From: Ailanthus altissimus
Taxonomy: Eukaryota; Streptophyta; Magnoliopsida; Sapindales; Simaroubaceae
Direction of reading: 5' to 3'
Length of the DNA stretch: 64,000 nucleotides
NCBI GenBank assembly: GCA_946807835.1
Contig: OX327690.1
Coordinates: 17,704,501-17,768,500 of the forward strand
Below the pieces are notes generated by a model. It was not told where the DNA came from. It searched no databases and saw only the letters and a program-made list of their open reading frames with translations. The translations under genes were made by a program, and so were the position numbers. Position 1 is the stretch's first letter. Every line of letters starts with the position of its first letter. Positions 10,557 to 20,986 of the stretch are shown piece after piece.

Positions 10557-11339
10557 AACTCCCACTTGCTTTAGTGCCTTTCGTACTGACATCTCATACT
10601 AATACACTTCACGTGTTTCTCAAACACCATAGGAGTTTAGGCTTAAGTAGGTTTGCTACATTATCTATGGATTGTTCCCTAGATTTTATTACAACTCTTG
10701 TAGTCAAGAACTTTCTAATTATGTGATATTCAGAGTTCACATGATCAGAATACTGGTGTGCCTTATGGCTTTTTGGCTTAAGCAATTACCATTATTTTGC
10801 TATATAGTGGGATAGAATCCACTGAGATTGAAACTATTCAAAGCTCTGCAATTAATTTGAATATCTATAATATTTTCTTTATAGGCTTCTCAAGCTGCAA
10901 CATATTCTACCTTCAAGGAAAAATTAGCTATGAACATTTACTTACACACATTTAACTAGTTCCAGTACTAAAAAAGAGAAACATATAACTAGATGTAGAC
11001 TTTCTATCATCCAAATCAGACGAAAGTCTGAATAGGTATGTCCTTTCATTTGTAAGAAATATTTCTCCATATTATATAAACTTATCCTCTATACCTCTTA
11101 GGTATTTCAGATATGTTTCACAACTATTTAATGGTCGTATTCTGGATTAAAAGATACCAGCTTATAACACTTACAACCATCTAAATCCAGATTTCGTATA
11201 TAAGATGGTATGCATAAAGCTATTTCTAGCTTATGTATATGAGATGTTAGATACTCTAACTCTCTCATCTTCTTCCCGATGACACTTCCTCTGAGAAAGA
11301 TGAATGCGATGTCTAAAAGAGACTTTATGTAGTAATCAG
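10557..11339 (-). pseudogene. C1 copia RT C-terminus / RNase H remnant
   Basis: The minus strand carries a decayed counterpart of 45800-46598 in C2, with shared segments around CTTTCTCAGAGGAAGT, GGATGGTTGTAAGTGTTA (TRPNLDG region in C2) and CCTTAGAGGTATAGAGGA. The 72-residue frame at 11128-11346 is a by-product of this remnant, not a gene. The region ends at the polypurine tract of the 3' LTR and is cut on the other side by the LTR at 11340-14045. Confidence 0.5.
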
Positions 11340-14045
11340 TATCCACGACTGGTAAGAATAAGTATTTATATATATATAAATATACGTATTTTATTTGTAT
11401 GTTGGTGATACTTGATTTATATATTGTTATTAGTAGTGTTTGTATAGGTTAAGGTCATATTATTAGTATTGGGTTTAATTGCAAGACTTTAGATTTATTT
11501 TAGGGACCAAATTGTAATACTTTGAAAGTTTTGGGGGTAAATTCGTAAATACCAAAAATTAGCCTCTTAGTATAAAAATACACTTTTGAACCCTAATTTA
11601 CCATTTTTAGGTCGAGCTACCCATTTTAAGAGAGAGAAGAGAGAAAAAGAGGGGAGAGAAAGAGAAGAAGGAGAAGAAAAAGAAGAAAACATTGGAATTT
11701 TGGATTTTAAGAGGTATATCACAACTATTTCTCAATTTATTGGTGTTAATTATGTTAATTTCTTTAAGTTTTGATTTCTAAAAATATGTATAATTGAGGA
11801 TTTGTTGTGTATTTCGTAAGATCATATGAGAATTGATGATGATCTATAAGATAGTTTGATAAATCATGATGAATTGTAGAATTTCTGCTGGATAACCTCT
11901 TGATCTAGGAATTTTATAAATTATTGTGATTCGATTCTGGTTTTGCGTTTTGAGTATATGAAATTAGACATGTTTAGGATCATCTGAGACTTTGAATCGA
12001 CTGAAAATCTCGGAAATTGAATTTGTAGTGAATTTACCAAAATGACCCTGAAATTCTGGAAATTTCCTGTGTAAACAGTATAGTACAGTGAAAAATACTT
12101 TTTGACCTACTGAATGATCTTTAAAAATTACGAATTTGTGGAATATGATAATTTTATATGTCTAATATGATATACCAGAATTGAGAATTTGGATCAATGT
12201 GGTTGAAGTGTTATGAATTTCTAAAGTGTATCAGCTCATTGTAGTATTTGATTAACAGATTTTTAAAGTTATGAAATAAAATAGTTTTAAAATACTTTTG
12301 GCAGTTATTTGGAAGCCAAATATTTATCATGGACTGAGATATGTGTCAAGAGTAATTATATGGTAGTTTTATAATTTTTGAGTTAGTATATGATTTTATA
12401 AAATTGGGAGATTGAATACTGTTCAGTAAGTATCTTGATCCTGACAGGTTTGTAGTTTGGATTCGATGGTGTGTATGGAATGGATTGTGTAGGAAATTTG
12501 ATATAATGTTCATATATAAGAAGGATATATGAGTCAAGAATGGTATATTCTGATTTTGGAGTAATTGGACATCATTTGATGTATTAGAAATTTTTGTTAA
12601 GTGTAAGTGGTCAGAATGACAGGTTTTGAGAAACCAAATATTTAGACTAATTTGATGTGATAAATGCATTGTGTATACTTTTGTAAGCTATTTAAAGTAT
12701 TTTGTGTGAATTATGAGGCTTATGAAAGGATTAATCTCCATTGATAGGTTAAGAAGATTTAAGTCTTGTAGCTGAAAGTGTTAAGAGGTAAGTATATTAG
12801 ACTTTTTACTGGAATCACAATAAACATAGTAAGTGTTATGAATGATTTTGTAAATATGGTTAAGAATATGTTTATGTTATGTCAAAGTATGTTTTGATAT
12901 GAAATGTAAATATATGTTTATGAATGTGAGCATTGACATTGAGCATGGACATACATGTGTTTTTGAAAGTGAGCTTTCAAAATAAGATATGTTTAACAAA
13001 AAAAAAGCTTTTGAAGTGTAATATGTCCATGAGAAATATTTTGTGTTTTGAGGGTACTTGAACTCACTGTTAACTTAGTAGGCATTTTATGTGATTTGTG
13101 GAGCCTTTATGTGTGGCCTTTCCTTCGGGATTGGTATATGTTATGTGTTCCGTATGTAGGGAGGATCCTATTGGTACCTAAAGGAAGTGTGAGTCATCAC
13201 ATTCGTGTGGTGGCGTATTGGTGCATGTGAGAGGACTCACCGATGATCAGGGTGAGGGTTTGGCTTTTACCTTCGGGCATAAGCATTATATGTGTGTAAT
13301 TTCAAGACCTCACTTGTACTATTCCTCTCATACGGTATGTCACCTACGAGTGACATTTGGCTCATTATATGATATGTGATATGTAAGTCCTACTAAGTAG
13401 TAGTTGAGTGATGGTATTCCTATTATGTGTTTTGAAAGAATGTGTAAGCGCTTACATGATATGTGATTTGATAAGATTATGATTTTGATTGATCACAGCA
13501 TATCATACATATGCATTGTGTACATATATGTATTTGTATTTGATATATGAAAAACTAGTATACTTACTGAGTTTTATACTCATTATAGTTTATGGTGATT
13601 TCAGGTAAATAAGGTACATGTGTGCTTAGCGGATTTGGCAAGGCTTCTGTTGTTCCTTGGGTTCCCTAAGTTGTTAGGTTGCTAAGTGTTTCATTTGGGG
13701 ACACGTGGGATAAGATATTTGATTTGTCCCTAGTGAATAAATACTTATGTATTATTTTATTGTGTGTGGTTGGATTTAGTTTAAGTTTCACCAAGTGTAG
13801 TAATGGATTGATTTTAAGTAAGAATTTGCAATGAATATATTCTGGGCTTCCGGTAATAAAGTTGCTACTGGTGACGTAGTAGAGTGTTAATCTCTGAGAA
13901 AACTCTGCGTATCTCCGGTTTACTAATTGTCCCAGTCATAATTCAATTACTATAATTCTGAAAGAAATTAAAATGAATGTTTAAGTATTATTGAATGAAT
14001 GTACGTGATGTCGTGTGTAAAATATTTTGGGTCTGGGGCGTGACA
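11340..14045 (-). mobile_element. Del/Tekay-like LTR, copy D1, in C1 RT
   Basis: A block of about 2.7 kb is repeated at 40322-42817 with high similarity and the same orientation. Read on the minus strand it begins TGTCACGCCCCAGACCC, a start typical of Del/Tekay chromovirus LTRs, and ends near ACTTATTCTTACC. A GAGA-rich segment (11625-11690) lies near the minus-strand 3' end. No gag-pol is attached, so it is probably a solo LTR. The 107-residue minus frame at 12346-12669 is not preserved as an ORF in the other copy and is not a gene. D1 separates the two halves of the C1 RT region. Termini are uncertain by about 15 bp. Confidence 0.6.
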
Positions 14046-16860
14046 CTTTAACTGTCTTACAGTCAATCAAGTTATACCATTTCATGGACTTAGTCTATGT
14101 ACAAAGATTGAAAGAGTCCTATTATCTTCCTAGCTATATCTCCATAAAGCTTTATATGTAATATACATGAAGGCTCTCTCAACTCTTTTATGAAGACGTT
14201 CTTTACTTAGATAACACTTATGTGATTTATTTGCTATATAGCAACATTGTTTCCAATATTAAGTATATTTGCCACTTTAGAGAACTAAAAAGATAATCAT
14301 ACTCCCACTGCCCTTTCTGAACACACACGCTTCTTCTTCATTCCTAATAAAACCAGACTTTCTGATTTCATCATATAAACAAAGATTACAACTTGGGGAA
14401 AACTGCTTAAGTTCATAAATGGACTTCCTCAGTTTGCACATTATATTAGAAGTTAGGCTTGGATGCAAAAACATTAAATTGTTCTATGCATATCTCTTAC
14501 TCGAGATATACATCCCAGAACACATTATTTATATTCATTAGCTAGTCCTTATAATCATAATATACGGCAATAACCAACAAAATCCAAATTGACTTTGGCA
14601 TGGTTGCTGATGCAAAAAGTTTCCTTATTACCAATCCTAGATCTCTGAGTATAACCTTTCAACATCAGTCAGGCCATGAAGGAATATTCCTTCAGATAGG
14701 GCCCATACTGCTTCCGCTGCGTAAACTGATTTACTGCTAATAGAAACAGTTTCTACAGAAAGCACAACTAAGTCCCAAACTTAATTGTCATGTGTAGAGT
14801 CAATTTCGGATTTTATGGTATCTTGCCATTTTTTTGAGCGATGTTAAACATCATCTCTCCATAAGTTATAAGATCTTTTTCTTCAACTAAGAAAACACCA
14901 AAGGCACCTTCAGGTATCAAACATACCTAAATGATGGTCTTGATATCCTTTTTGACTTATGAACATAGTGTGTAAAAGGTATTTCACTTAATTGAAATTA
15001 AAATTCCACCGATGGTTCATCTATTAACTTCATCAAGTTCAATCTTTCTATAATCTTCATAATTCATAAGAAAATCTTTCTTTAGGAAAGTGGCATAATG
15101 AGAAACAAACATATTTCGTTCATCTGAATTGGTATCCCATTATACACTTGGGATACAAAATGAACTATTACTTGTACCGTTGGATACATGTTTATTCTGT
15201 TGCATAACTCTTATGAAAGCAGAATAACGCCAAGTTTTAACATACTTAAAACTTGTTTCCCATTTAGTCTATATCTAATATAGAATAGTATGAACGATTT
15301 TTGATGGAATTATTTTTAATAAGTAAGTAGCAGATTCTAAAGCATAACCCCATAGATATTGTAGAAGATCAACAATTCTCAATATCAATCAGACTGTATC
15401 TAATAATGTCTGATTCCTTATTTCCTAAACATATTTATGTTGAGGAGTATCTGGAGGACTATACTGAGTGAGAATCATATTCTTGTTAAAATAATTTGTA
15501 AATCTACTGATTATGTATAAACTGTTTCGATCTAATTGAAAGCACTCAATATACATAAGGGTTTATTTTTTTACATTCATAGTCAGAACATTTTGAACAC
15601 TTCAAAATTTTTCTGACCTGCGTTTCCTAGAAACATATGTCCATATGATGACAATCACTATAAAGACAGTGAAGTATCGAAATCACCTATAGTAGTAAGA
15701 TTTATTGGACTAAATACATCTATATGTACCAGATCCAATAAACCAATGGCTTGACGTCTTACACCTACATAAAGATTCGGTCATATTCTCTTGAATTTAT
15801 AATTCATAAACTAGTCAATGTTCTATAGTCAGATCAAATATCTGACCATCATTAACCAGACGGGATAGTCGTCTCACGACTACATAACCTAATCTTATAT
15901 ATACCACTATTCATTATAATTTAAAGTTGCTAAACTACTATTTATTCTGTTCACCTATACACTTATGACATTTCTTGTTGTATATAAGATATGATGGCCA
16001 TTCATTCCTTGGCATTCAGTTAGTAAAACATCATCTTTATTATAAGAAATTATTTTTATTATTTTTATAATAACCCTCTTTGTCAACTACAGGGAGCGAT
16101 ATGATTCATCAAACAATGTTTAGCACGATATAGCAATTATACAACATTAATACTGTTATAAAAAATAAGAAGTAAGTTTGAAGTCTTAACGGCTACCACA
16201 TATAGGAAATCTCCATTACCTACGTGAAGTTAAATTTCTCATTTCTTAGTAATCAAACATTCCTCAAATTATGCAACATCTTGCAGATATGAGAATGACA
16301 AGCGGTATCTCATACCCTTGCTAAGCTAACATCAAATGCTAAGGAAATATTAATGTTTAGTTAAACAGATATCTAATAAGTCAATCTTTCTTAAGTCAAG
16401 GTGCTATAAATAGTAACATTTACTATTTCAAACCTTATAACAGTGGAAACACTTTCCATTATGCCTTTTCTCTATTTGTGGTTTTGTAATATCAAATATT
16501 ACTGAATCTAGAACTATTCTTAAATTCATAAGCAAGTCTTAAATATTTTATTCAGTACCCTATAGTTATTGGGTATTAATCAAGATTACTAACGGATTGC
16601 TCGTACTCATCTTATTTTTATAAGACAAATATCTTATCTCTATAAGACAAATATCTTATCTATATAAGACAATTTAGGAGATGTGTGGCGGAACATTTCT
16701 AATTGTTAATTAATAACGCTTTAGATCATGGGTATAACTGTTATACATTTTTTAATCTAAAAACGCCATTCCACTGCTTTACTTAATCCCTTTAATCTCT
16801 TAAACGGGATAACGACAGTTTTAAATTTTAAACTATACAGCAGGAAGTGGACCCTATTGA
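14046..16860 (-). pseudogene. C1 copia gag-pol remnant
   Basis: On the minus strand a 65-residue frame at 14277-14474 reads MCKLRKSIYELK, then KSGFIRNEEEACVFRKGSGS and IIFLVL. This is the copia RT block (CKL.KSIYGLKQAS..., GFI.NEDEPCVYKK.SGS, FLVLYVDD), cut before the catalytic YVDD. Upstream parts are homologous but frameshifted relative to the C2 integrase region (compare 15600-15950 with 43900-44300). Many stops and indels mean no functional polyprotein. Gag could not be placed with confidence. Confidence 0.55.
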
Positions 16861-16873
16861 GATTTTACTCCAG

Positions 16874-17170
16874 CCTCACGCTAAAGCAACATTGGCCTTT
16901 ATAAATCCAACAGGTAGACAACTCTTATCAATTGTATCTCATACAACTCTTACTACTGATCCTAAATACACCTTATCCTCACGCTAAAGTAATATCGGGT
17001 AAGTGTATTTGAAATTAACTCATCAATAGTCAAATATATGTTATTGACATTATCCTCACGCTAAAGCAATATTGGATAATATGTCCGCATCTATTTAACT
17101 CATCTCATGTTTTACCGATATTAGACCAAGTCACACCGACCAAATCCCTCATGTTAAAGCAATATTGGAA
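16874..17170 (-). repeat. Conserved spaced motif in copia leader (C1)
   Basis: Four copies of a motif reading CCAATATTGCTTTAGCG on the minus strand (CCTCACGCTAAAG on plus) start near 16874, 16977, 17054 and 17147. Spacings are 103, 77 and about 93 bp. The same motif occurs in C2 at about 42839, 42915 and 43019, with spacings 76 and 104 in the matching order. The copies lie between primer-binding site and pol. Their role is unknown. Confidence 0.7.
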
Positions 17171-17457
17171 AAGACCATAGTGACCCGTCTTACACCGTAT
17201 TGATAAGACAGATCATTTAAGAGAGATTTTAAATTACATGCTCTCATCACATGAGAGGGTTATTCTCAATCAATTATTCATTTATGTACAAGCACAATTA
17301 ACCCCAACCAGTAGGGCTCCATTGTGGTTACCAAAAAATAAAAACTAAAATAAAAATATTATTTTCTTGGTTTATCATATAAACTAATAACTATTATTGT
17401 TACATCTCATAAACCCTCCACATGCGGAAATAAAAAAAATTATACTCTTTTTAGTGT

Positions 17458-17690
17458 GAATGCTGTAGCGTTGGTCTTATAGCGCTGCGGCGCTAGGGCT
17501 TCACAAGCCTTAGCGCTGCAGCGCTGTCTTACCCGCGCTGGGGCGCTGGAAGCATTGCTTTCAGCGCTGGGGTGCCAGACAACCAACACCCTTACGCTCA
17601 TCCAGCGTTAGGGCGTCGTACACCCAGCGCCCCAGCCTTCATATGAACGCTGCAGCACTGGACATGAGCGCTGCAGTATTCTAGGTGCAA
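17458..17690. repeat. GC-rich GCGCTGGGGCGCTGG island
   Basis: A 230 bp GC-rich patch in otherwise AT-rich DNA is built from variants of GCGCTGGGGCGCTGG and AGCGCTGCAGCGCTG. It lies in the leader of C1 between the primer-binding site and the spaced motifs. Related words recur in the solo LTR at 24530-25898 (about 24740-24830), in its host LTR (about 25995-26045) and in the solo LTR at 50254-51703 (about 50440-50660). Confidence 0.7.
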
Positions 17691-17807
17691 GTTTTACCAG
17701 TTTTCATTTTCAACAATTGAAATGCACCCCAACAGCCCCAGAACTTGTCCCACAACATAGCCAACACTTAGTTAACACTAAAAAACACCCATAACAACAC
17801 AAAATTT

Positions 17808-17819
17808 CTTTGATATCAA
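17808..17819 (-). other. Candidate primer-binding site (tRNA-iMet type)
   Basis: On the minus strand TTGATATCAAAG lies six bases after the LTR end. It matches the TTGGTATCAGAG primer-binding site, complementary to initiator tRNA-Met and typical of plant Ty1/copia elements, at 10 of 12 positions. Both differences are G-to-A. It fixes the orientation of C1 and the 3' end of its 5' LTR. Confidence 0.5.
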
Positions 17820-17824
17820 TTATT

Positions 17825-18680
17825 TGGTGTTGATTATTCTACGGTGCTTGCATGCGGGATGTATTCATCATACAAGAAATATACATATCTCATACATATA
17901 TGTGCACAACGGAATATTAAAATTAATACAATAAACACATGTAATATATATTTATCAAATGAAAAACGAGATTGAGAAATTTAACCCATGAAGCCTTTGG
18001 ATTATTTTTCTTGAAGTCCACCATGAAATAAAACTTTGATCAATCCTAGCAATTAACATTGGTGGGTTTGATTGTCTAGAATGGCAGTATGTTAATCCAA
18101 CATTTAGTTTAACTCTTAAACTTAATTCAAAGTTAAACCCTTTAACTTAGTTAAATTTGTTTTTCCTTTTATTCAACTATTGAATAAAAATAAATTTAAT
18201 TCATGTTTTAATGGCTAAATTAATTGAAGAAGATGATGAATAAAAATGATTTCAACTCTTGAAACATTAAATTTTTATTCTCCATTTCTCTCTTAATTTT
18301 CTAACCAACTAAAACACTTAACATTTGTTTTAATCAAATTAAATTAATTTGTTTTATCTTTTGTACAACTCTTGAACAATTAAAACAAATATATTTTAGT
18401 TATTACATTTAGTAACTATTTATTTATTTATTTTGTTGTTCTAACACTTAAAACACAAAACAAAGAATTTCAATTTCTCTAATTGAAAAAATGGCTACCA
18501 AAATTGCAAAAACTAAAAACCTAAAAACTTATGAATTTTGAATTTCATTTTTCTTTATATATTAATGCATAAATTTCAAACTAATTTGAATTTCATTTGC
18601 ATTTAATTTAACTTAACCTAACCTTAGTTAACATTTAACCTTAGTTATGTTAGTTTAACTTAACCCTTAAGTTAAATAAA
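17825..18680 (-). mobile_element. C1 5' LTR, 3' part; left arm of inverted repeat
   Basis: On the minus strand this is the last 850 bp or so of the copia LTR, ending ATCAACACCA next to the primer-binding site. Over its whole length it is the reverse complement of 19735-20605. The left LTR part expected beyond 18680 in minus orientation is missing; instead a plus-oriented LTR starts within 10 bp. This is a head-on LTR junction. Confidence 0.65.
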
Positions 18681-18689
18681 TAGTTCCGA

Positions 18690-20447
18690 TGGTTGTTCTT
18701 AACTGACCGTGAGCTTAGAGCTTATATAGGCATACGAGTATCCAGTCAGGACTGGATGCTGAACAGACTCACGAGGACCCTAATAGATATCCTATGAAGC
18801 CGTCAAAGGAAAGTCCTCTCGAGTTGAGTAGTATTTGTGGTCCTTTGACCTGAGCGCCGCGATGGTCTTATAAGTGATCCATCATTCTTTGGTTCAACAT
18901 ATGTCAGAGACCTTTCATGGTCTGACTGCTATGTGTCGCTGGGTATGGTCCGATGCTCATGGAGTCCAGTGTGCGTAGATACGGGATCCGTTAGCTTACG
19001 TAGGTAAGTTGTATATCTGATGCTCCGAGATTGTATTTCATGAAGTCTTGTGGCCACAAGCATAAACTCAGAAAAAGAGTTTTCCACAAGGTTAAGCAAT
19101 ATAGTAAAGGTGTTTACGTATATTATTTATCGATATATGAATCTGGAGATAAGTTTAAGGATGTGCTTATGGGGATTTGACGGTGCTGATCTACATCCCC
19201 GCAAATCTAGTGTATAAATGATGGAAGGATTATACGTATACGTTATGACCTCAATTTGTATGGTCTAACACGTTGATTTGTAATATTCAGAACGTGTGCG
19301 TGGGGCATCGATTACGGATTTATGGAATAGTTTCATTTGACAAATCGGGTGTAGACGTAGAAAGTCCCAATATGAAATGTACTCTTTCAGCACTTGAGCA
19401 GTTTACCGTATTGAATGGTTCAATATAGTATAATTCAGCAAATTACTAAGGGTAAGTTAACTAAAGTATATGGTTAAATGATGGGACCCACTTTAGGTTA
19501 ACTTGGTAACCTAGTAAGGATATAAATGTAATTTTACTTTATAATTATTTATTTGTTAAATAATTAAAATAATTATTTATTTATTTATTTGTTAAATAAA
19601 TAATTTAACTTAACTATGGTTAAAAGTTAACCATATGGTTAAGTTAAGTTAACTTTACTTAATGGTTAAGTAAAGGTTAACCTAACCATGGTTAAGTTAG
19701 TTAATTATAGTTAGAATATTTAAATATTTATTTAACTTAAGGGTTAAGTTAAACTAACCTAACTAAGGTTAAATGTTAACTAAGGTTAAATTAAGTTAAA
19801 TTAAATGCAAATGAAATTCAAATTAATTTGAAATTTATGTATTAGTATATAAAGAGAAATGAAATTTAAAATTCACAAGTTTTTAGGTTTTTAGTTTTTG
19901 CAATTTTGGTAGCCATTTCAATTTGAGAAATTAAAATTCTTTATTTTGTGTTTTGAGTGTTAGAACAACACAACAAACAAATAAATGATTACTAAATGTA
20001 ATAATTAAAATAAATTTGTTTTAATTGTTCAAGAGTTGAATAAAAGATAAAACAAATTAATTTAATTTGATTAAAACAAATGTTAAGTGTTTTAGTTGGC
20101 TAAAACATAAAGAGAGAAATGGAGAACGAAAATTGAAATGTTTCAAGAGTTGAAATCATTTCTATTCATCATCTTCTTCAATTAATTTACCCATTAAAAC
20201 ATAAATTAAATTTATTTTTATTCAAGAGTTGAATAAAATGAAAAATAAATTTAACTAAGTTAAAGGGTTTAAATTTGAATTAAGTTTAAGAGTTAAACTA
20301 AATGCTGGATTAACATACTATCATTCTAGACAATTAAACTCACCCTTGTTGATTGCTAAGATTGATCAAAGTTTCATTTTATGGTGGACTTCAAGCAAAT
20401 TAATCCAAAGGCTTCATGAGGTAAATTTTTCAATCTCGTTTTTCATT

Positions 20448-20483
<36 letters not shown>

Positions 20484-20605
20484 CATGTGTTCATTTTATT
20501 AATTTTAATCTTCCGCTGTGCACATATATGTATGAGATATGTATATTTTTTATATGATGAACACATCCCACATGTAAGCACCCTAGAATAATCAATACCC
20601 AACAC
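18690..20605 (+). mobile_element. Copia LTR lacking its first ~440 bp, plus
   Basis: Colinear with the C2 LTR from about 37608 to its end: TGACCGTGAGCTTAGAGC, GTATCCAGTCAGGACTGG, the TCGAGTTGAGTAGTATTTG segment, GGTTAAGTTAAGTTAACT-type runs and a CCGCTGTGCACATATATG segment near the end. It finishes ATCAATACCCAACA. The right half forms the second arm of the inverted repeat with 17825-18680. A (TA)n run at 20451-20481 lies in its tail. Confidence 0.65.
20451..20481. repeat. (TA)n microsatellite
   Basis: An uninterrupted TA run of about 31 bp inside the tail of the plus-oriented copia LTR. The inverted partner at 17850-17950 lacks the expansion, so the run grew after the duplication or was lost from the other arm. 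Confidence 0.9.
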
Positions 20606-20667
20606 CTAAGACATCCAAGGCCTATATAAAGGGCCTTAATTGGCTTGTAAAGACATCATAAGAAGTC

Positions 20668-20976
20668 TTTGTAAGAGTGTGTGGGACCCACCAATACTTT
20701 GGTCCACCAGTTGGATGACACCTCAGAGCCACTGCCGTCCCATCACACAATAATCAGGTTACTTGCGCCCCCAACCAATGTTGAACCTAGTTCTACCCAT
20801 TAGACCCAGTGGGTACAACCATTGAACCTTAAAGGCCTATATAGGATGAGATCCCAGGTTCAATATTAGTTAGGGGCGCAGGTAACCTGATTATTGTGTG
20901 GTGGGACGGCAGTGGCTCTGAGGTGTCATCCAGCTGGTGGACCAAGGTGTTGGTGGGGCCCACACACTCTTACAAA
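20668..20976. repeat. Foldback MITE with 104 bp arms
   Basis: Arms at 20668-20771 and 20873-20976 are close to perfect inverted repeats, starting TTTGTAAGAGTGTGTGGG on each strand. Weaker complementarity continues about 20 bp into the 101 bp loop. There is no ORF. It lies in a segment with a TATA-like GGCCTATATAAAGGGCC (about 20619) that may be a piece of a copia-like LTR. A 309 bp element with such long arms would fold into a stable hairpin. Flanking target duplications are not evident. Confidence 0.8.
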
Positions 20977-20986
20977 AAAGGCTAAT

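Larger units (their letters stand above)
10169..18680 (-). mobile_element. Ty1/copia element C1, minus strand, degenerate
   Basis: Read on the minus strand, the order is LTR end (18680 to 17825), primer-binding site (17819-17808), leader repeats (17170-16874), decayed pol (16860-14046 and 11339-10557), polypurine tract (10572-10559) and LTR start (10556-10169). A 2.7 kb LTR of another family splits the RT domain. Both flanking LTRs are truncated, so no target duplication can be read. Protein and LTR landmarks match the better preserved C2 copy at 37166-48984, so both belong to one family. Confidence 0.6.

Noticed and set aside
10526..10726. 66-residue ORF and its counterpart at 46408-46629 as a conserved small protein
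   Set aside because: Both are antisense reads over the copia pol/LTR boundary, including the polypurine tract. Similarity follows from the shared element.
12346..12669. 107-residue minus-strand ORF as a gene
   Set aside because: It lies inside a repeated LTR (D1). The matching region in D2 is not kept open and no domain is recognisable.
13048..13230. 60-residue plus-strand ORF also present at 42052-42234
   Set aside because: Its conservation equals that of the surrounding LTR. Composition and lack of domain argue against coding.
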